From NCBI GenBank assembly GCA_946803715.1, contig CAMPET010000031.1, positions 311,616 through 353,096 on the forward strand: a DNA stretch of 41,481 bases. Reading direction: 5' to 3'. This document shows positions 34,101 through 41,000 of the stretch, piece by piece. Numbering within the stretch: the first letter of the stretch is position 1; each line of letters begins with the position of its first letter. The DNA is from Beroe ovata (lineage: Eukaryota > Ctenophora > Nuda > Beroida > Beroidae). The notes below the pieces were generated by a model that made no database searches, had not been told where the DNA came from, and saw nothing but the letters and a program-made list of their open reading frames with translations. Position numbers and translations under genes: made by a program.

Positions 34101-34663
34101 GCGCCGCGCAACCCGATGCTGAAAAGGGGTAGGGTAGGAAGGGAAGATGTTATGCTCACCTGTAAGCTTCCGCTTCAGCATCGGTCCAGAAAATGTGCAG
34201 CATGATTTGGTTACTGGGCTTCTCATCCATTTTCCCCATTGCAACCTGATGTTGTTGTGATATCACGTCATGCTCTCATAGCAACAACATATACATCATG
34301 TTGCCATGGCAACAATACAGACACTGTCATACCTCGAATGGGTGACTGACAATGTCCACATTGACACGATAAGACTTGTGTCCATACACCAGCTCAGTGT
34401 GATGAGATGCCAGCTGTTTCAACAGATCTTTCTCCACCAGACCAAATACTCCTGGGGGTATACAATATTACGTATGCATCCCAAGCATGAAAAAGTGATG
34501 ACAAACTCAAAAACGGGTATCGGAGTATGTTCAGCTTACACAAACTCGAGATTTTCGAATTTGCCTGCTTTGTGCATACATCTACGAATACGAAATTCGA
34601 GAGTACATTGATGGAGTAACCTTGAGACCCGGCGTGTGATACAGCAAGTTTCTTCGTTCCCAT
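5086..34663 (-). CDS. TRAPPC10: TRAPPC10, trafficking protein particle complex subunit 10 (24 exons, host of nested genes)
   Basis: TRAPPC10 is the metazoan Trs130-type subunit of the TRAPPII tethering complex, which acts on Rab GTPases at the Golgi. I joined exons (transcript order): 34621-34663, 34333-34451, 34160-34245, 16420-16510, 16301-16312, 16155-16259, 15800-15907, 13634-13703, 13369-13451, 13031-13170, 12726-12849, 12545-12640, 12322-12478, 11961-12164, 10814-10942, 8292-8467, 7988-8126, 7843-7926, 7740-7790, 7295-7383, 6912-7030, 6624-6764, 6391-6507, 5086-6282. Junctions are GT-AG and phases agree except entering the 6912-7030 exon, where one base is unaccounted for. The total is about 1,226 codons, close to the human protein (about 1,260 from memory). 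The match to the family runs from the N-terminal AGSQGVFGLV block to the C-terminal PLTHGRLEYPKVCL block. The start at 34663 is the first ATG in frame. The single N at 16198 falls in exon 6. Confidence 0.93.
6391..8467 (-). CDS. TRAPPC10: TRAPPC10 exons 16-23 (central region)
   Basis: Eight short exons: 8292-8467, 7988-8126, 7843-7926, 7740-7790, 7295-7383, 6912-7030, 6624-6764 and 6391-6507. They match the family in order, for example LSGDEIRVKGMITLSV, then NQVVLSATPSHAGIYGVSSL (human has a NQITF...PGTYTLRQL block), then CTLAIWTEKAFHSLTITL. Intron 18 is only 51 bp. Exon 21 is open from the acceptor at 7031, but the frame entering it (LTTLLCGNVIRC) and the frame leaving it (SNQVVLS) differ by one base near 6970. 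That suggests a base-calling error, a polymorphism, or a splice site I have misplaced. Confidence 0.85.
8957..9444 (+). CDS. Hypothetical two-exon small protein nested in TRAPPC10 intron 15
   Basis: Exon 1 (8957-9066) opens ATGATGGGTTCATC and ends at a strong donor AA|GTAAGTTTT. Exon 2 starts at 9147 after CATTACAG and continues in frame (phase 2) to a stop at 9442-9444. A further GTCAGT donor at 9350 could instead lead to another exon. The product would be about 135 residues with a basic patch (RPYKMKRLKKN) and a charged segment (EKMRKRDLWESITKNHRL). I do not recognise a family. The evidence is only splice signals and frame agreement, so it may be chance. Confidence 0.35.
9556..10371 (-). 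CDS. Intronless homeodomain transcription factor (paired-like, Q50), nested in TRAPPC10 intron 15
   Basis: A 271-residue protein with a complete homeodomain at residues 208-267. Diagnostic positions are present: R5, F8, L16, F20, W48, F49, Q50, N51, R53, with helix 3 reading IALWFQNRRAKQRR. Ala54 and the RxRTxFS start resemble the paired-like class, but the class is not certain. Only four residues follow the homeodomain. The N-terminal 200 residues are Pro/Ser-rich with many short PPLSLP-type motifs, a plausible activation or repression region. I chose the ATG at 10371 over the longer frame from 10602 because a TATA box lies about 65 bp upstream of it. No intron interrupts the homeodomain, unlike many paired-class genes. 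Confidence 0.92.
   Translation of the reverse strand: MNSTTAFFNPDLFQYLGDSYYPTPPLSLPRDTTFPEIPARPSVTPLPCDTTYPPINCPPFPQSPASSLPFPSPLAPSSPPHNLFSCLPDAAQLQDIPLEELVSSISVPASDNTISVHVETSSPSLPSPTWATRSDFLPTTATSCEMSASSCALRPSPPQYDLQYQSISSSNDFPSSCSTPPHLPACSKPVTLTNYTVRHSGVGPVRSERRIRTKFSLEQLDRLETEFQTLQFAVADRKEALAKEIGVPARTIALWFQNRRAKQRREKTKTM
10437..10444 (-). promoter_or_regulatory. TATA box of the nested homeobox gene
   Basis: On the minus strand the sequence reads CCATATATAAACCCGG. With transcription starting about 30 bases downstream, the 5' leader would be about 40 bases, ending at the ATG at 10371. This placement excludes the upstream in-frame ATG from the transcript. Confidence 0.6.
10501..10550. repeat. 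Inverted repeat upstream of the homeobox gene
   Basis: AGACATCGGAT at 10501-10511 is the exact reverse complement of ATCCGATGTCT at 10540-10550, separated by 28 bases. It lies between the TATA box and the E-box array, so it may be a dimeric factor site or a hairpin. Confidence 0.6.
10557..10627. promoter_or_regulatory. Array of four CACGTG E-boxes at 21-22 bp spacing
   Basis: CACGTG occurs at 10557-10562, 10578-10583, 10600-10605 and 10622-10627, each inside GTCACGTG(A/G). Start-to-start spacings are 21, 22 and 22 bp, i.e. two helical turns, so all four face the same side of the DNA. CACGTG is the palindromic site of bHLH-zipper factors (Max/Myc, USF, MITF/TFE families). The array is about 190-255 bp upstream of the homeobox start codon and 115-190 bp upstream of its TATA box. 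Confidence 0.7.
10814..10942 (-). CDS. TRAPPC10: TRAPPC10 exon 15
   Basis: The exon encodes ECLNAETHLRDVCHAYATQG and then KLCDTQRHLG, matching the vertebrate segment ending TRKQLAECQKHLG. The acceptor is CCCAACAG and the donor is CTTG|GTGAGTAC. Phases are 1 and 1. It follows exon 14 across a 1-kb intron, and the downstream intron 15 carries the homeobox gene. Confidence 0.9.
10943..11960. other. TRAPPC10 intron 14
   Basis: A 1-kb intron, AT-rich at 11100-11450. The only coding-like stretch is a plus-strand open frame at about 11597-11836 (KSSFETLEIVLHKCG..., ending EVLFVRANI). It has balanced composition but no ATG at its start, no clear splice sites and no family I recognise. I do not call it a gene. 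Confidence 0.5.
11961..13703 (-). CDS. TRAPPC10: TRAPPC10 exons 8-14
   Basis: Exons 13634-13703, 13369-13451, 13031-13170, 12726-12849, 12545-12640, 12322-12478 and 11961-12164. The helical N-terminal half is clear: FIEAKENLALLYELTGLYEE, then HLQNPRDLAKKGLSFL, then PRGALVVWVYIACIEILEAV, then SFFHKQYIDLCQLSIVSF, each lined up with TRAPPC10. Every junction keeps frame. The donor of exon 13 (AAGG|GTGGGC) and that of exon 12 (ATG|GTGTGG) are weak, but they are the only ones that fit the phase. Confidence 0.92.
12854..12960. repeat. Minisatellite of 13-14 bp units abutting a TRAPPC10 splice acceptor
   Basis: Eight copies of GGTAGACCGTAT(A/T)(A) at spacings 13, 14, 14, 13, 14, 14 and 14. On the transcribed strand each unit reads TACGGTCTACCTTA, and the copy nearest exon 11 supplies the real acceptor CTACCTTAG. 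The array therefore looks like serial duplication of the intron's own 3' end. Confidence 0.85.
13229..13340. repeat. CA microsatellite with sequencing gap (N at 13261-13289)
   Basis: A (CA)n tract of unknown true length, because the middle is N. It lies in TRAPPC10 intron 9. Open frames across it (repeated HT or VC) are artefacts. Confidence 0.95.
13698..14745. other. Direct duplication across a single-N join (13698-14244 and 14246-14745)
   Basis: The sequence beginning CTTCGTCCTGTAAAATTCAT occurs at 13698 and again immediately after the N at 14245. It runs in parallel for about 500 bases with small indels, up to ACCAGCAAACCAGT. Both copies start inside TRAPPC10 exon 8 and contain the first exon of the zinc-finger gene. 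Two alleles joined end to end is the simplest reading. Confidence 0.85.
14469..15651 (+). CDS. C2H2 zinc-finger protein with 11-residue tandem repeats, nested in TRAPPC10 intron 7
   Basis: Exon 1 is 14469-14561 (MSNRIAKSFVSDHKASCTES, basic end KPRKTRK) and exon 2 is 14683-15651. The donor is AAG|GTATTA and the acceptor CTCCATTTCAG, in phase 0. The protein is about 353 residues: a short basic N-terminus, then about ten degenerate repeats of PLTSTSYNLSQ, then one canonical C2H2 finger near the C-terminus (CRHC, 12 residues, HVIEH). It lies antisense to its host gene. The first exon is also present at 13960-14052 in the probable allele, with the same start and donor. A single finger makes sequence-specific DNA binding uncertain. 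I cannot name the family. Confidence 0.7.
14831..15050 (+). repeat. 33-bp coding tandem repeat in the zinc-finger gene
   Basis: Units of 33 bp (CTAACATCAACCTCCTTCAA...) encode LTSTS(Y/F)N(L/P)SQP, repeating from 14833 with exact 33-bp spacing for about six units and decaying to about 15180. The tract is low-complexity, Ser/Thr/Asn-rich and probably unstructured. Confidence 0.85.
15800..16510 (-). CDS. TRAPPC10: TRAPPC10 exons 4-7, including a 12-base microexon
   Basis: Exon 4 (16420-16510) encodes KDQLTVWFDRLSKYNCNNYL, like human KDDLTKWQNVLKAHSSVDWL. Exon 5 is a 12-base microexon (16301-16312, KDGK) with a good acceptor (CTGTTCAG) and donor (GTAATA). Exon 6 (16155-16259) contains the N at 16198; its 3' boundary (CAT|GTAACT) is uncertain because the N may mark a contig join. 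Exon 7 (15800-15907) starts SWLIAVSKIRD, matching the conserved ESWNAFL block, and ends LRDSHE before GTAAAT. Confidence 0.87.
16349..16396. promoter_or_regulatory. Cluster of TGACACCA words in TRAPPC10 intron 4
   Basis: TGACACCA occurs three times at 16350, 16368 and 16388, about 18-20 bp apart. The same word recurs in other clusters in the window (18943-19016, 19937-19945, 21508-21584, 30420-30508). Its function is unknown; the call records the pattern only. Confidence 0.4.
16851..19874 (-). CDS. Class C G-protein-coupled receptor, GABA-B-like, nested in TRAPPC10 intron 3
   Basis: Two exons, 19078-19874 and 16851-18933, join in phase 2 (CCAAG|GTAACG to GTTTCAG|CTG) for 959 residues. Residues 1-19 are a signal peptide. 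Residues 20 to about 370 form a Venus-flytrap ligand-binding domain, ending with GVELIGWSDERGLKI. There is no cysteine-rich domain before the membrane, the arrangement of GABA-B-type receptors. Seven membrane segments lie at about 403-422, 434-454, 460-484, 493-513, 525-547, 554-575 and 577-600. The conserved cysteine pair is at about 461 (top of TM3) and 520 (GICQIPY, loop 2). A 355-residue cytoplasmic tail is acidic and proline-rich, with PPPIPPSKTPSG and EYVN, possible SH3 and SH2 sites. The ligand is unknown. The gene lies on the same strand as its host. Confidence 0.9.
18943..19016. promoter_or_regulatory. TTGACACC words in the class C receptor intron
   Basis: On the minus strand TTGACACC or TGACACC occurs at about 18943-18950, 18966-18973 and 18994-19000, with the variant TTGACGCC at about 19008-19014. 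Another (TTGACACCCC) lies about 65 bp upstream of the receptor's start codon, at 19936-19944. The orientation matches the gene. Confidence 0.35.
21005..21051. repeat. CA microsatellite
   Basis: Perfect (CA)n of about 23 units. Confidence 0.97.
22389..22461. promoter_or_regulatory. Cluster of four X-box-like (RFX) motifs
   Basis: GTAATCATGGCGAC (22389-22402), GTAACCATGGTGAC (22411-22424 and 22433-22446) and GTATCCATGGCAAC (22448-22461) all approximate the RFX-factor X-box GTTRCCATGGYAAC. The first three are 22 bp apart. RFX factors control ciliary genes in animals. The match is to the consensus only; no target gene is evident. Confidence 0.5.
22881..23115. other. Direct duplication across a single-N join (N at 22998)
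   Basis: AAGGTGCTACCGATAGGAGA and about 110 following bases occur on both sides of the N with three or four differences and a different TG-tract length. This is probably two alleles. Confidence 0.85.
25051..25072. promoter_or_regulatory. Perfect 22-bp X-box palindrome
   Basis: The core GTTACCATGGTAAC (25055-25068) is a perfect palindromic RFX site, extended symmetrically by GTGT/ACAC to 22 bp. It is preserved in the second copy at 26008-26029. CACGTG sits directly before it. Confidence 0.55.
26008..26029. promoter_or_regulatory. X-box palindrome, second copy
   Basis: Identical to the palindrome at 25051-25072, inside the probable allelic duplicate. Confidence 0.55.
26561..26652. repeat. TG microsatellite with sequencing gap (N at 26587-26633)
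   Basis: A (TG)n tract of unknown length around 47 Ns. Confidence 0.95.
28336..28349. promoter_or_regulatory. X-box-like motif
   Basis: GTTACCATGGTTAC is one base from the palindromic RFX consensus. It is isolated in the intron. Confidence 0.35.
30419..30508 (+). promoter_or_regulatory. Array of five TTGACACC-like words just upstream of the class A receptor
   Basis: TTGACACCG, TTGACACCC, ATGACACCG, CGACACCTG and TTGACACCTG occur at about 30420, 30446, 30468, 30480 and 30501 with pyrimidine-rich spacers, ending 22 bp before the start codon at 30530. Whether this is promoter or 5' leader is unknown. Confidence 0.45.
30530..31925 (+). CDS. Class A (rhodopsin-family) orphan GPCR, nested antisense in TRAPPC10 intron 3
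   Basis: Three exons: 30530-30730, 30891-31008 and 31213-31925, GT-AG with phases 0 and 1, giving 343 residues. TM1 is in ILIVVYFVTCMVISTILNPV, TM2 in FLFSILAASDFVTSIIMPAV, with a cysteine-bearing loop in exon 2. TM3 ends CRYFKIRHPL, the DRY-xx-I-xx-PL position with the Asp replaced by Cys. TM5 is around GTLFAFTAPCLIAVFVSVAT, TM6 around ASVVFIGFYSSVAVIATL and TM7 ends SVFNPVVFITF, the NPxxY position with Phe for Tyr. The TM4 Trp and the TM6 CWxP motif are missing. The N-terminus is very short and there is no signal peptide. The ligand is unknown. Intron 2 contains a (CA)n tract. Confidence 0.85.
31122..31182. repeat. CA microsatellite in intron 2 of the class A receptor
   Basis: Perfect (CA)n of about 30 units between the receptor's exon 2 donor and its exon 3 acceptor. 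Confidence 0.97.
31926..34159. other. Non-coding 5' part of TRAPPC10 intron 3
   Basis: AT-rich sequence between the class A receptor and TRAPPC10 exon 3. A plus-strand frame of 101 codons at 32583-32888 begins at an ATG, but it has no recognisable family and no splice support. A minisatellite lies at 33315-33438. A GC-rich island (GGCGCGCGCGGG) sits at about 34080-34110 near the exon 3 donor. No gene is supported. Confidence 0.55.
33315..33438. repeat. Minisatellite, 11-bp unit
   Basis: About eleven copies of TACTGTCTTAG with few variants (one TACTGTGTCAG, one TACGGTCTTAG). Confidence 0.92.
34113..34184 (-). other. TRAPPC10: Potential RNA hairpin enclosing the TRAPPC10 exon 3 donor
   Basis: On the transcribed strand, exon 3 carries CCGATGCTGAA (34174-34184) and the intron carries the exact complement TTCAGCATCGG (34113-34123). 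The 50-base loop contains the donor AG|GTGAGC at 34158-34160. The intronic arm also looks like a splice acceptor (CCCCTTTTCAG). Whether this regulates splicing of the 17.6-kb intron is inference. Confidence 0.55.
34160..34663 (-). CDS. TRAPPC10: TRAPPC10 exons 1-3 (N-terminus)
   Basis: Exon 1 (34621-34663) starts ATG and encodes MGTKKLAVSHAGSQ. Exon 2 (34333-34451) encodes GVFGLVEKDLLKQLASHH onward. Exon 3 (34160-34245) ends NQIMLHIFWTDAEAEAY and a split Arg codon, matching the family segment FLHIYWTE...EVYK. Exon 3 leaves phase 2, exactly what exon 4 at 16510 needs (last base of a codon), which ties these exons to the rest of the gene 17.6 kb away. No competing TRAPPC10 N-terminus is visible between them. 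Confidence 0.9.
34300..34313. promoter_or_regulatory. Perfect X-box palindrome in TRAPPC10 intron 2
   Basis: GTTGCCATGGCAAC matches the RFX consensus exactly. A weaker copy (GTTACCATGGTGAT) lies at 34060-34073. Both are within 600 bp of the TRAPPC10 start codon. Confidence 0.55.
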
Positions 34664-35038
34664 GACTCCCACTCCTTTCTGGATCAAGCACGTGCAGTAA
34701 CACCTTCAGTTGAATTGTTCCTCTTCTTCTTTACATGTGAGTTAGGGCTGCGATTTTATCATGTCATGAGCCTAGAAGGATATGGAGTTGATATGAAAAA
34801 TAGGGTAGATAGGTGTCATAAATATCCATCGATTGCCATTGAACAAAAGCTCGATCATCATATGAAGAGGAATATTTGAATACTGAATAGCAAATGATTT
34901 AAAAACTTTAAACAATTCGAACTATATTAGTTAAAAACAAAAAATAAAGAAACATCTAACGTTTGTCGAAAAAAAATTGCAGAACGAACGTTTCTCACAT
35001 GGAGAAATGGATTTAATAAAAACAGTGAAATAACGATT
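34664..35038. other. Intergenic spacer between the Tudor gene and TRAPPC10
   Basis: A 375-bp AT-rich spacer between the stop of the upstream Tudor gene and the TRAPPC10 start codon, both on the minus strand. It must hold the 3' end of one gene and the promoter and leader of the other. I see no clear TATA box. AATAAA on the minus strand overlaps the Tudor gene's stop region (about 35043). Confidence 0.55.
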
Positions 35039-38000
35039 TTACCATTTATTTTCAATTATCCCCTTGATTTCAGTTGACCCAGAAGAGGAGAATGAAGTGG
35101 TTCGGACGTTGAAGTTCGGTGGAGAAACTCCCCCAAATCCGGGGGGTTGGGAAATAGGGGGAGAAACTTGGATTTGGAGAGGAGGAGTGGGATCAGTCAC
35201 TGTGGAATGGGTCTTCGGGGGACTTGGGATTATCGTTTGATGGAGTGACGTATTAGGGAGTGATGTATTAGGGAGTGATACATTAGGGAGTGACGTATTA
35301 GGGAGTGAAGTATTAGGGAGTGATACATTAGGGAGTGATACATTAGGGAGTGATACATTAGGGAGTGAAGTATTAGGGAGTGATGGCAACGCTGCTTGCA
35401 AGCCAGCTGGAATACACTCAGTGAACGCTGTACTGAGACTATCAGATTCAATGCTGAAACCAGCACTGCCTGGAAGTTGTGGTAGAGTAGGTTGTTGTTG
35501 TGCAAAAGTGGGTTGTTGTTGTTGTTGTTGATAAGTAGGTTGTTGCTGGTATGGAATTGGTTGCTGTTGCTGGATTAGAGGGGGAGCCTGTATTTCTGAC
35601 GGACGATCTGGAGGTAGAGGATAAGCTGGCTTATTGTTCATAGGGGAGGGTGGAAGTGACACTTTGGTCGGAGATCCGAGATGTGAAGAGGACGTTGACA
35701 TCAAGTTCTTGATGGGGGAGGAAACGACACTCGGACACTCCGCTGCAAACCCCTTAGTGATGATACTCTCCCCCACATCCTCGCCGTTGTCGAGATACAT
35801 CGCAACTTGGTAACACCCGTCTTTCTTCCCCTGGGAGTGAGAGAGAGAGCACAATGAGATGGCCGGCATATGTGCGAGTGAGGAAACCTATTGTAGAGTG
35901 AACATTGAACAAGTTTTCATATCGCGTTATATTGGGGTAAAGCTCGGTTGGAACTCACCACCACATCGATCTTGCACTTCTCCTTGACAACTTTCTCGTA
36001 AAGAAATAGAACTGCAGCTTCAGACCAGGTGCCATCACCTGGGGGAGAGTGAAGAAGTGGGACGTTTTAGGTCAACTTTTCGACAGTTTAATGGCAGTAA
36101 TAATTGCAGGTTACTACTCACTAGAGTGCCAGGCAGGCTGGATGTCTGCCAAGTTCAGAGGGTAACAGAGTGCTGGAATATCGGGTCGGAGGAAAGTGGT
36201 GTAAGCTGACTTCACGTGAATATCCCGTGTTAAACCACAATCAACAAGCAGAACCTGACGTGGAATGGAAAATCAGAGAAATATCCATTATTTCATGAGG
36301 TGATTCGTGACATATGATCTCTTCTAACCGATAGCATTCTGTTGTTGACACTCTGTACTACAGCTCGGTAGAAGTTCGAATCTGATCTTACAACACAGGG
36401 TGAACCCGCTTCCCACTTCACATCCTTGATAGAAGGAAGTCCGTCGAAATTCTTCAGACTTTCGGTTACCTTTTCCACTTCTGATTTCAATGAGTCTAAG
36501 GGATGGAATACGTTATCAGAAGGACGATTCAGATCAACCCGGGATCAGCAGGAATTAATCAGAGTAATTTAGAGTTCATCATGATTTGAACCTGGTTTGA
36601 AGTATAGCGTACAGTTGCTGCTGACATGACAAACTTCGCCCACAATTCCTGGTCCTTGTAGAGTTATCTCCTTGTAACTCCCAACAGCGCACGGGACTGT
36701 GTTATCACTGGAATTAGATTGGAATTAGAACGAAATTTTTCACGTTGTTCAAATCTACTTATCACCGACCAGTGGTCAGATTTCCATCGTACTGTAGGTG
36801 ACGTACTTGATATGCTTAGCGAGTCCGGCCTTGACAAGTCCGTCTGAAACCCTCTCAGTCACTCCCGTCATGATATCAGTGATGAACATATCCACGTCCC
36901 ACACAGTCGAGTCCGGGGTGCGTGACTTCTGAGAGGACAGAGGGAAACTTGATTCAGGGATTCACTCGACACTGTTACGAAACAATAACCAGCACATCAC
37001 ATGTGAACTGACGACATACCGCAACAGTTATCGAACACTCCGCTTTTCGCTTCTTCACACGTTTATTGAAGAACTTCATCGTCAGTTTGTGCTGGTCTGG
37101 TGTCAATTCAGAGCCAGAGGGGGGCGCCACATCAAACAAGCGACATGCCACGGCAAATTTCCGGTGTGTTTTCAGAGAGAAATCCTCGATGAGAACTCTC
37201 AGATCTTTGAGGGGTACGACGTCTCTTCGACAAAGGTCGATGTTCTCAACCTGGGATTCAAATTGTGAAGAACATTTATTAACAGCGCGCGCGTAGCGCG
37301 CGAGCGCCGAATGAAATTTTACCAGACTGCCATGTGGTCGAAATGCGCGCGTACATTCCGCGCGCGCGATATTGTGAGAGCTAGGAATATTGTGAGCAGG
37401 AATTGTCCCCGCGCGTTACGCATACACACTTCTCAAACTGTGACGGGCAAAATATGAGAATCGCAAACATATTTTCACCTCGTAAAAACATAGAAATCGT
37501 ATCACTTTACCTGTGCAGATTGAGGCAGTACAAAACTGATTATCTTGGCACGGATATAGAGTGCATTTTCTGCAAGAAACGCGACACACAAGTCACCAAT
37601 ATTCCACGAACTTTCTCGCTCGATAATCTTGTTACCAGCTCTTGCTAGAGTGATATACGCTGCGTTGAGTTGTGCATAGAACCTGAAATAACGGATTTCA
37701 TATGTTACCTCCAATTTCAATGTAATAGTACCTCCTATTTTGGTGAATTTACATAACTTCGGGGATCAAAATCACCGGTTATCCTTACTAACGTTTGGTA
37801 AGGTCGGCTGTCGAGGTTGAATATTATCTGCTGAGCGGTGGTGACCTGACATATTGACACCTTGTGTTTAGAATTGACCGGTCCAAGGTCAATCTCGTCA
37901 CTTTCTACCTCAACCGGCGTGTTCCTGAAATGGTCATTCATGATTTACCAGGATTCCTCATCAATCCTTAACCAAAGGAATGACTATTCAAACAAACGAT

Positions 38001-41000
38001 CATATCATCCCAGGGATTCCAAAGACTCACTCCTCTTCAGCCAATGCGAGTTGTCGTGACACCAGTCCCTCACCTACATTGACATCTTCATCTCCCATAG
38101 TAGTATCGATCAATTCCACCATTCTAACTCCCGTTTCCTCCTCAACCCCTTTAGACACGGCAAATATAGTCTTGTGAAGTGTCATTGATTCAAACACATC
38201 GATACTCTGCTGTGACCAAATATCCCCCGATACTGGCTTCACTCCGTGAAGTTTACACAGGAATGCTTGTGCAGGTAACACGGCTAGTTCACGTGTAATC
38301 TCGTATAGGTCACCCCGTGAGACCAGATCAGTGTTACCAAAGTCACAGTAGAACACCTCGATTTTGAAGTCTCGCACTCCGACAATAACAGCACGGTAGT
38401 AACAGTTGTCGGGAGGGAATAGCGCGATACACAGATTTCCTGGGAGAGAGAGAGGGAATGTAGTTGAGTGCTCAAACTGAGATCAATCATTGAGTTGTGC
38501 TCGAATGCAGTGATGCTCTAGTACGTTAAATAAACCGACCCTTGGTCAGCTGTTTAAGTGGGAATCTTCTGCCGATAGAATCCATGTGCTCCACAATGCG
38601 CACTACCATGTCATCACACCCTGCAGTCGATACCCCATCAGCCATGCTGAGGTAGAATTTGGACGGGTCGTAAACCATAGATACCCGCACCACTTTGAAT
38701 TCATCGTCATCGTTTGGAGCGGGGTTCTTGGGCCAGATAGGTGGTTTCGGTGTCGTCTGAACACAGTCTATCTCAACATTCTTGTTATCTGATGGAAAGG
38801 GGGTTAAATGCCCATGATGATGTCATAGTAATTACACAGTTAATTACACAGTTAATTACAAGTTCATTTTGATAACGTCCTTTAATTGGCGTTGTTCAAA
38901 ACATTCACCCTGGGTTGGTGGAGATGCTGCCTTGTTGTTGCCAAGGGCAACAAATGTGGCGTGTTCAGCTAGCACGAGGAAATCTCTGATACTACCAATA
39001 TCACTGCCAGTTTCCAACAAATCCACCTGAATATCACAGAATTGAAAACTGTTCAGTGTTCAGAAGACCACTGGTGATGCCCCGAAAACAGCACTATAGT
39101 TCGGCACTAGAGCATGACTATTCACCTCAGTACAGTCCAGTTTCTTCCCATGGGTTACCATCTTAAACTCCTTCTCAACTGTCAACCGTGACAGTGTTAG
39201 GCAAGCGTCCTCAGTCCAAGCCTGCGGCATATAAGAGGCGGGTGTTAATGCAGGGTTACTTAAGCAAAAATTACTTAAGCTGAAATTGCCGAGTGCCGAA
39301 TGGAGGGGGGGGGAATGTGAAAATCGGAGATTTTCATTGATTTCCCTCATCAACAGAGCGCCTATAGTACTAACCTTGCCTCCAGCAGGTACAATACCGA
39401 ACAGCGAGCACTTGATAGCTATGGCAGGGCAGTGGGTGAACTGGGGCTTGAGCCGTCTTAGTCTGTTAATTGGAACCCTCTCACTGTTTCCATAGTCGAT
39501 GTATAGCACCTGAGAGGGGAGGGAGTTGTACCACATACCACAAGTGGTGTGTGTTTTGAGTAGTTCACCCAATGGGTATTGGGTTATATACATGTGAAAA
39601 CGCCATGTCCAGGAAGAAGTTTCTACAACAAAGCACGTGATCCGACCACCCATTTATATATCACGTGACGCCACTCACCTGAACCATACTCTGATCCGCT
39701 CCCAACACACTAGCTCTGTACCACATATCATCCACTGTAAACAGACACGCTACCAACTCCCCTGGGTATACTGACTCCAGCATATCTTCCCGAGTAGCTG
39801 ACAGCCCGTAGTACTTAACCTAAACAAAGTGAAACTCAGTTCCTCCATGTCTGTTGGAACCCCGCTACCAGTTACTTCCTTGCTACATATGGGTTTTTAT
39901 ATAATGGGTTTCACATACATTTGATTGTAATAACCTAGAATATATGTGAGATAAGAGGAGCTGAGAGAGGAAATGCTTCCGCTAACTCTCACATTGCTCA
40001 AACTCAAGTTACACTCCCTCGATTCTCGAAATAACCTACCAGAATGTTCTGTAGCTCATCAAGATCGTCCCGGTCCTTCAATCGGTGTACGAAAAAGTTA
40101 TGTGGACTGTAAATCTCACTGATCACGACTTTATCTCCGTCTTCTGTACAGGAAGTTATAACTCGTCAAGATTCAATTGTCTGAATTTGCTATCATCAGA
40201 GGAACATCACAAATATCCTACAAATTCATCAAGCCTGCTATAGAGAATTTGACCTGGAATTGACACTTTGTGATAATTCATTGAAAAAAATATCGTATCA
40301 GCGAGGCATTATCAATATGTCGAAGGATGAACTCAATCCAGATTGTACCTGGATTAGCATTTTTCACGGCCAGGGGCTCAGCTGGTCGAGCAGTTAACTG
40401 TATGGGGTTCTCCCACTTCGAGAAATCCTTGGCGGGACCCACTTCGGGTACCTCCCCCTCCTGTAATGGTCATTCTGTGAGATATCAATTATCATCATGA
40501 AGTGGAGAGTTGGGAGAGAGGGGGGGATAGAGAACTAGGGTTTCGAGAGCAGGCTCAGAACTTGAGACTCAATATCAGGGTGTAATCACACTCATCAGAG
40601 GGCAATCACACTGAGGGTGCAATCACACTCACATCCTGTCTGTATCTTCTCCCAACTCCAGTTTCCGACAACGTTCCCAACACGTACTCATGGACGTTCT
40701 TCACGTTGAGCTTACAGAACTCTGTGATACACTGACTCAACATGTTCTTCTTGGTGGTGATGGTGGGGCGTTTCTCATTGGAGACGTAGAGGGTGCATTT
40801 GGTGCCAGCCAAACCTGATAACGTGATGTATGGTTAAGTTGGGGCGTCGGCATAACTATCACTGTAAAAACTGTTTGGAAATAGGACAAATACGGGAACC
40901 ATCAAATTCCTAAATTAAAAGTGTAGTTCAAATCCTAGCAAACCCCTAGTAACTCATATATTGGATCTATAGTTCAGAATGTATGTCCCACCTTCAGCAA

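Noticed and set aside
34023-34205. Plus-strand frame over TRAPPC10 exon 3
   Set aside because: Shadow of the minus-strand exon, which fits the TRAPPC10 family and phase.
35230-35400. TTAGGG repeats suggesting telomeric sequence
   Set aside because: The hexamer is part of a 15-bp coding repeat (SLPNT/V) in the Tudor protein tail; there is no uninterrupted hexamer array.
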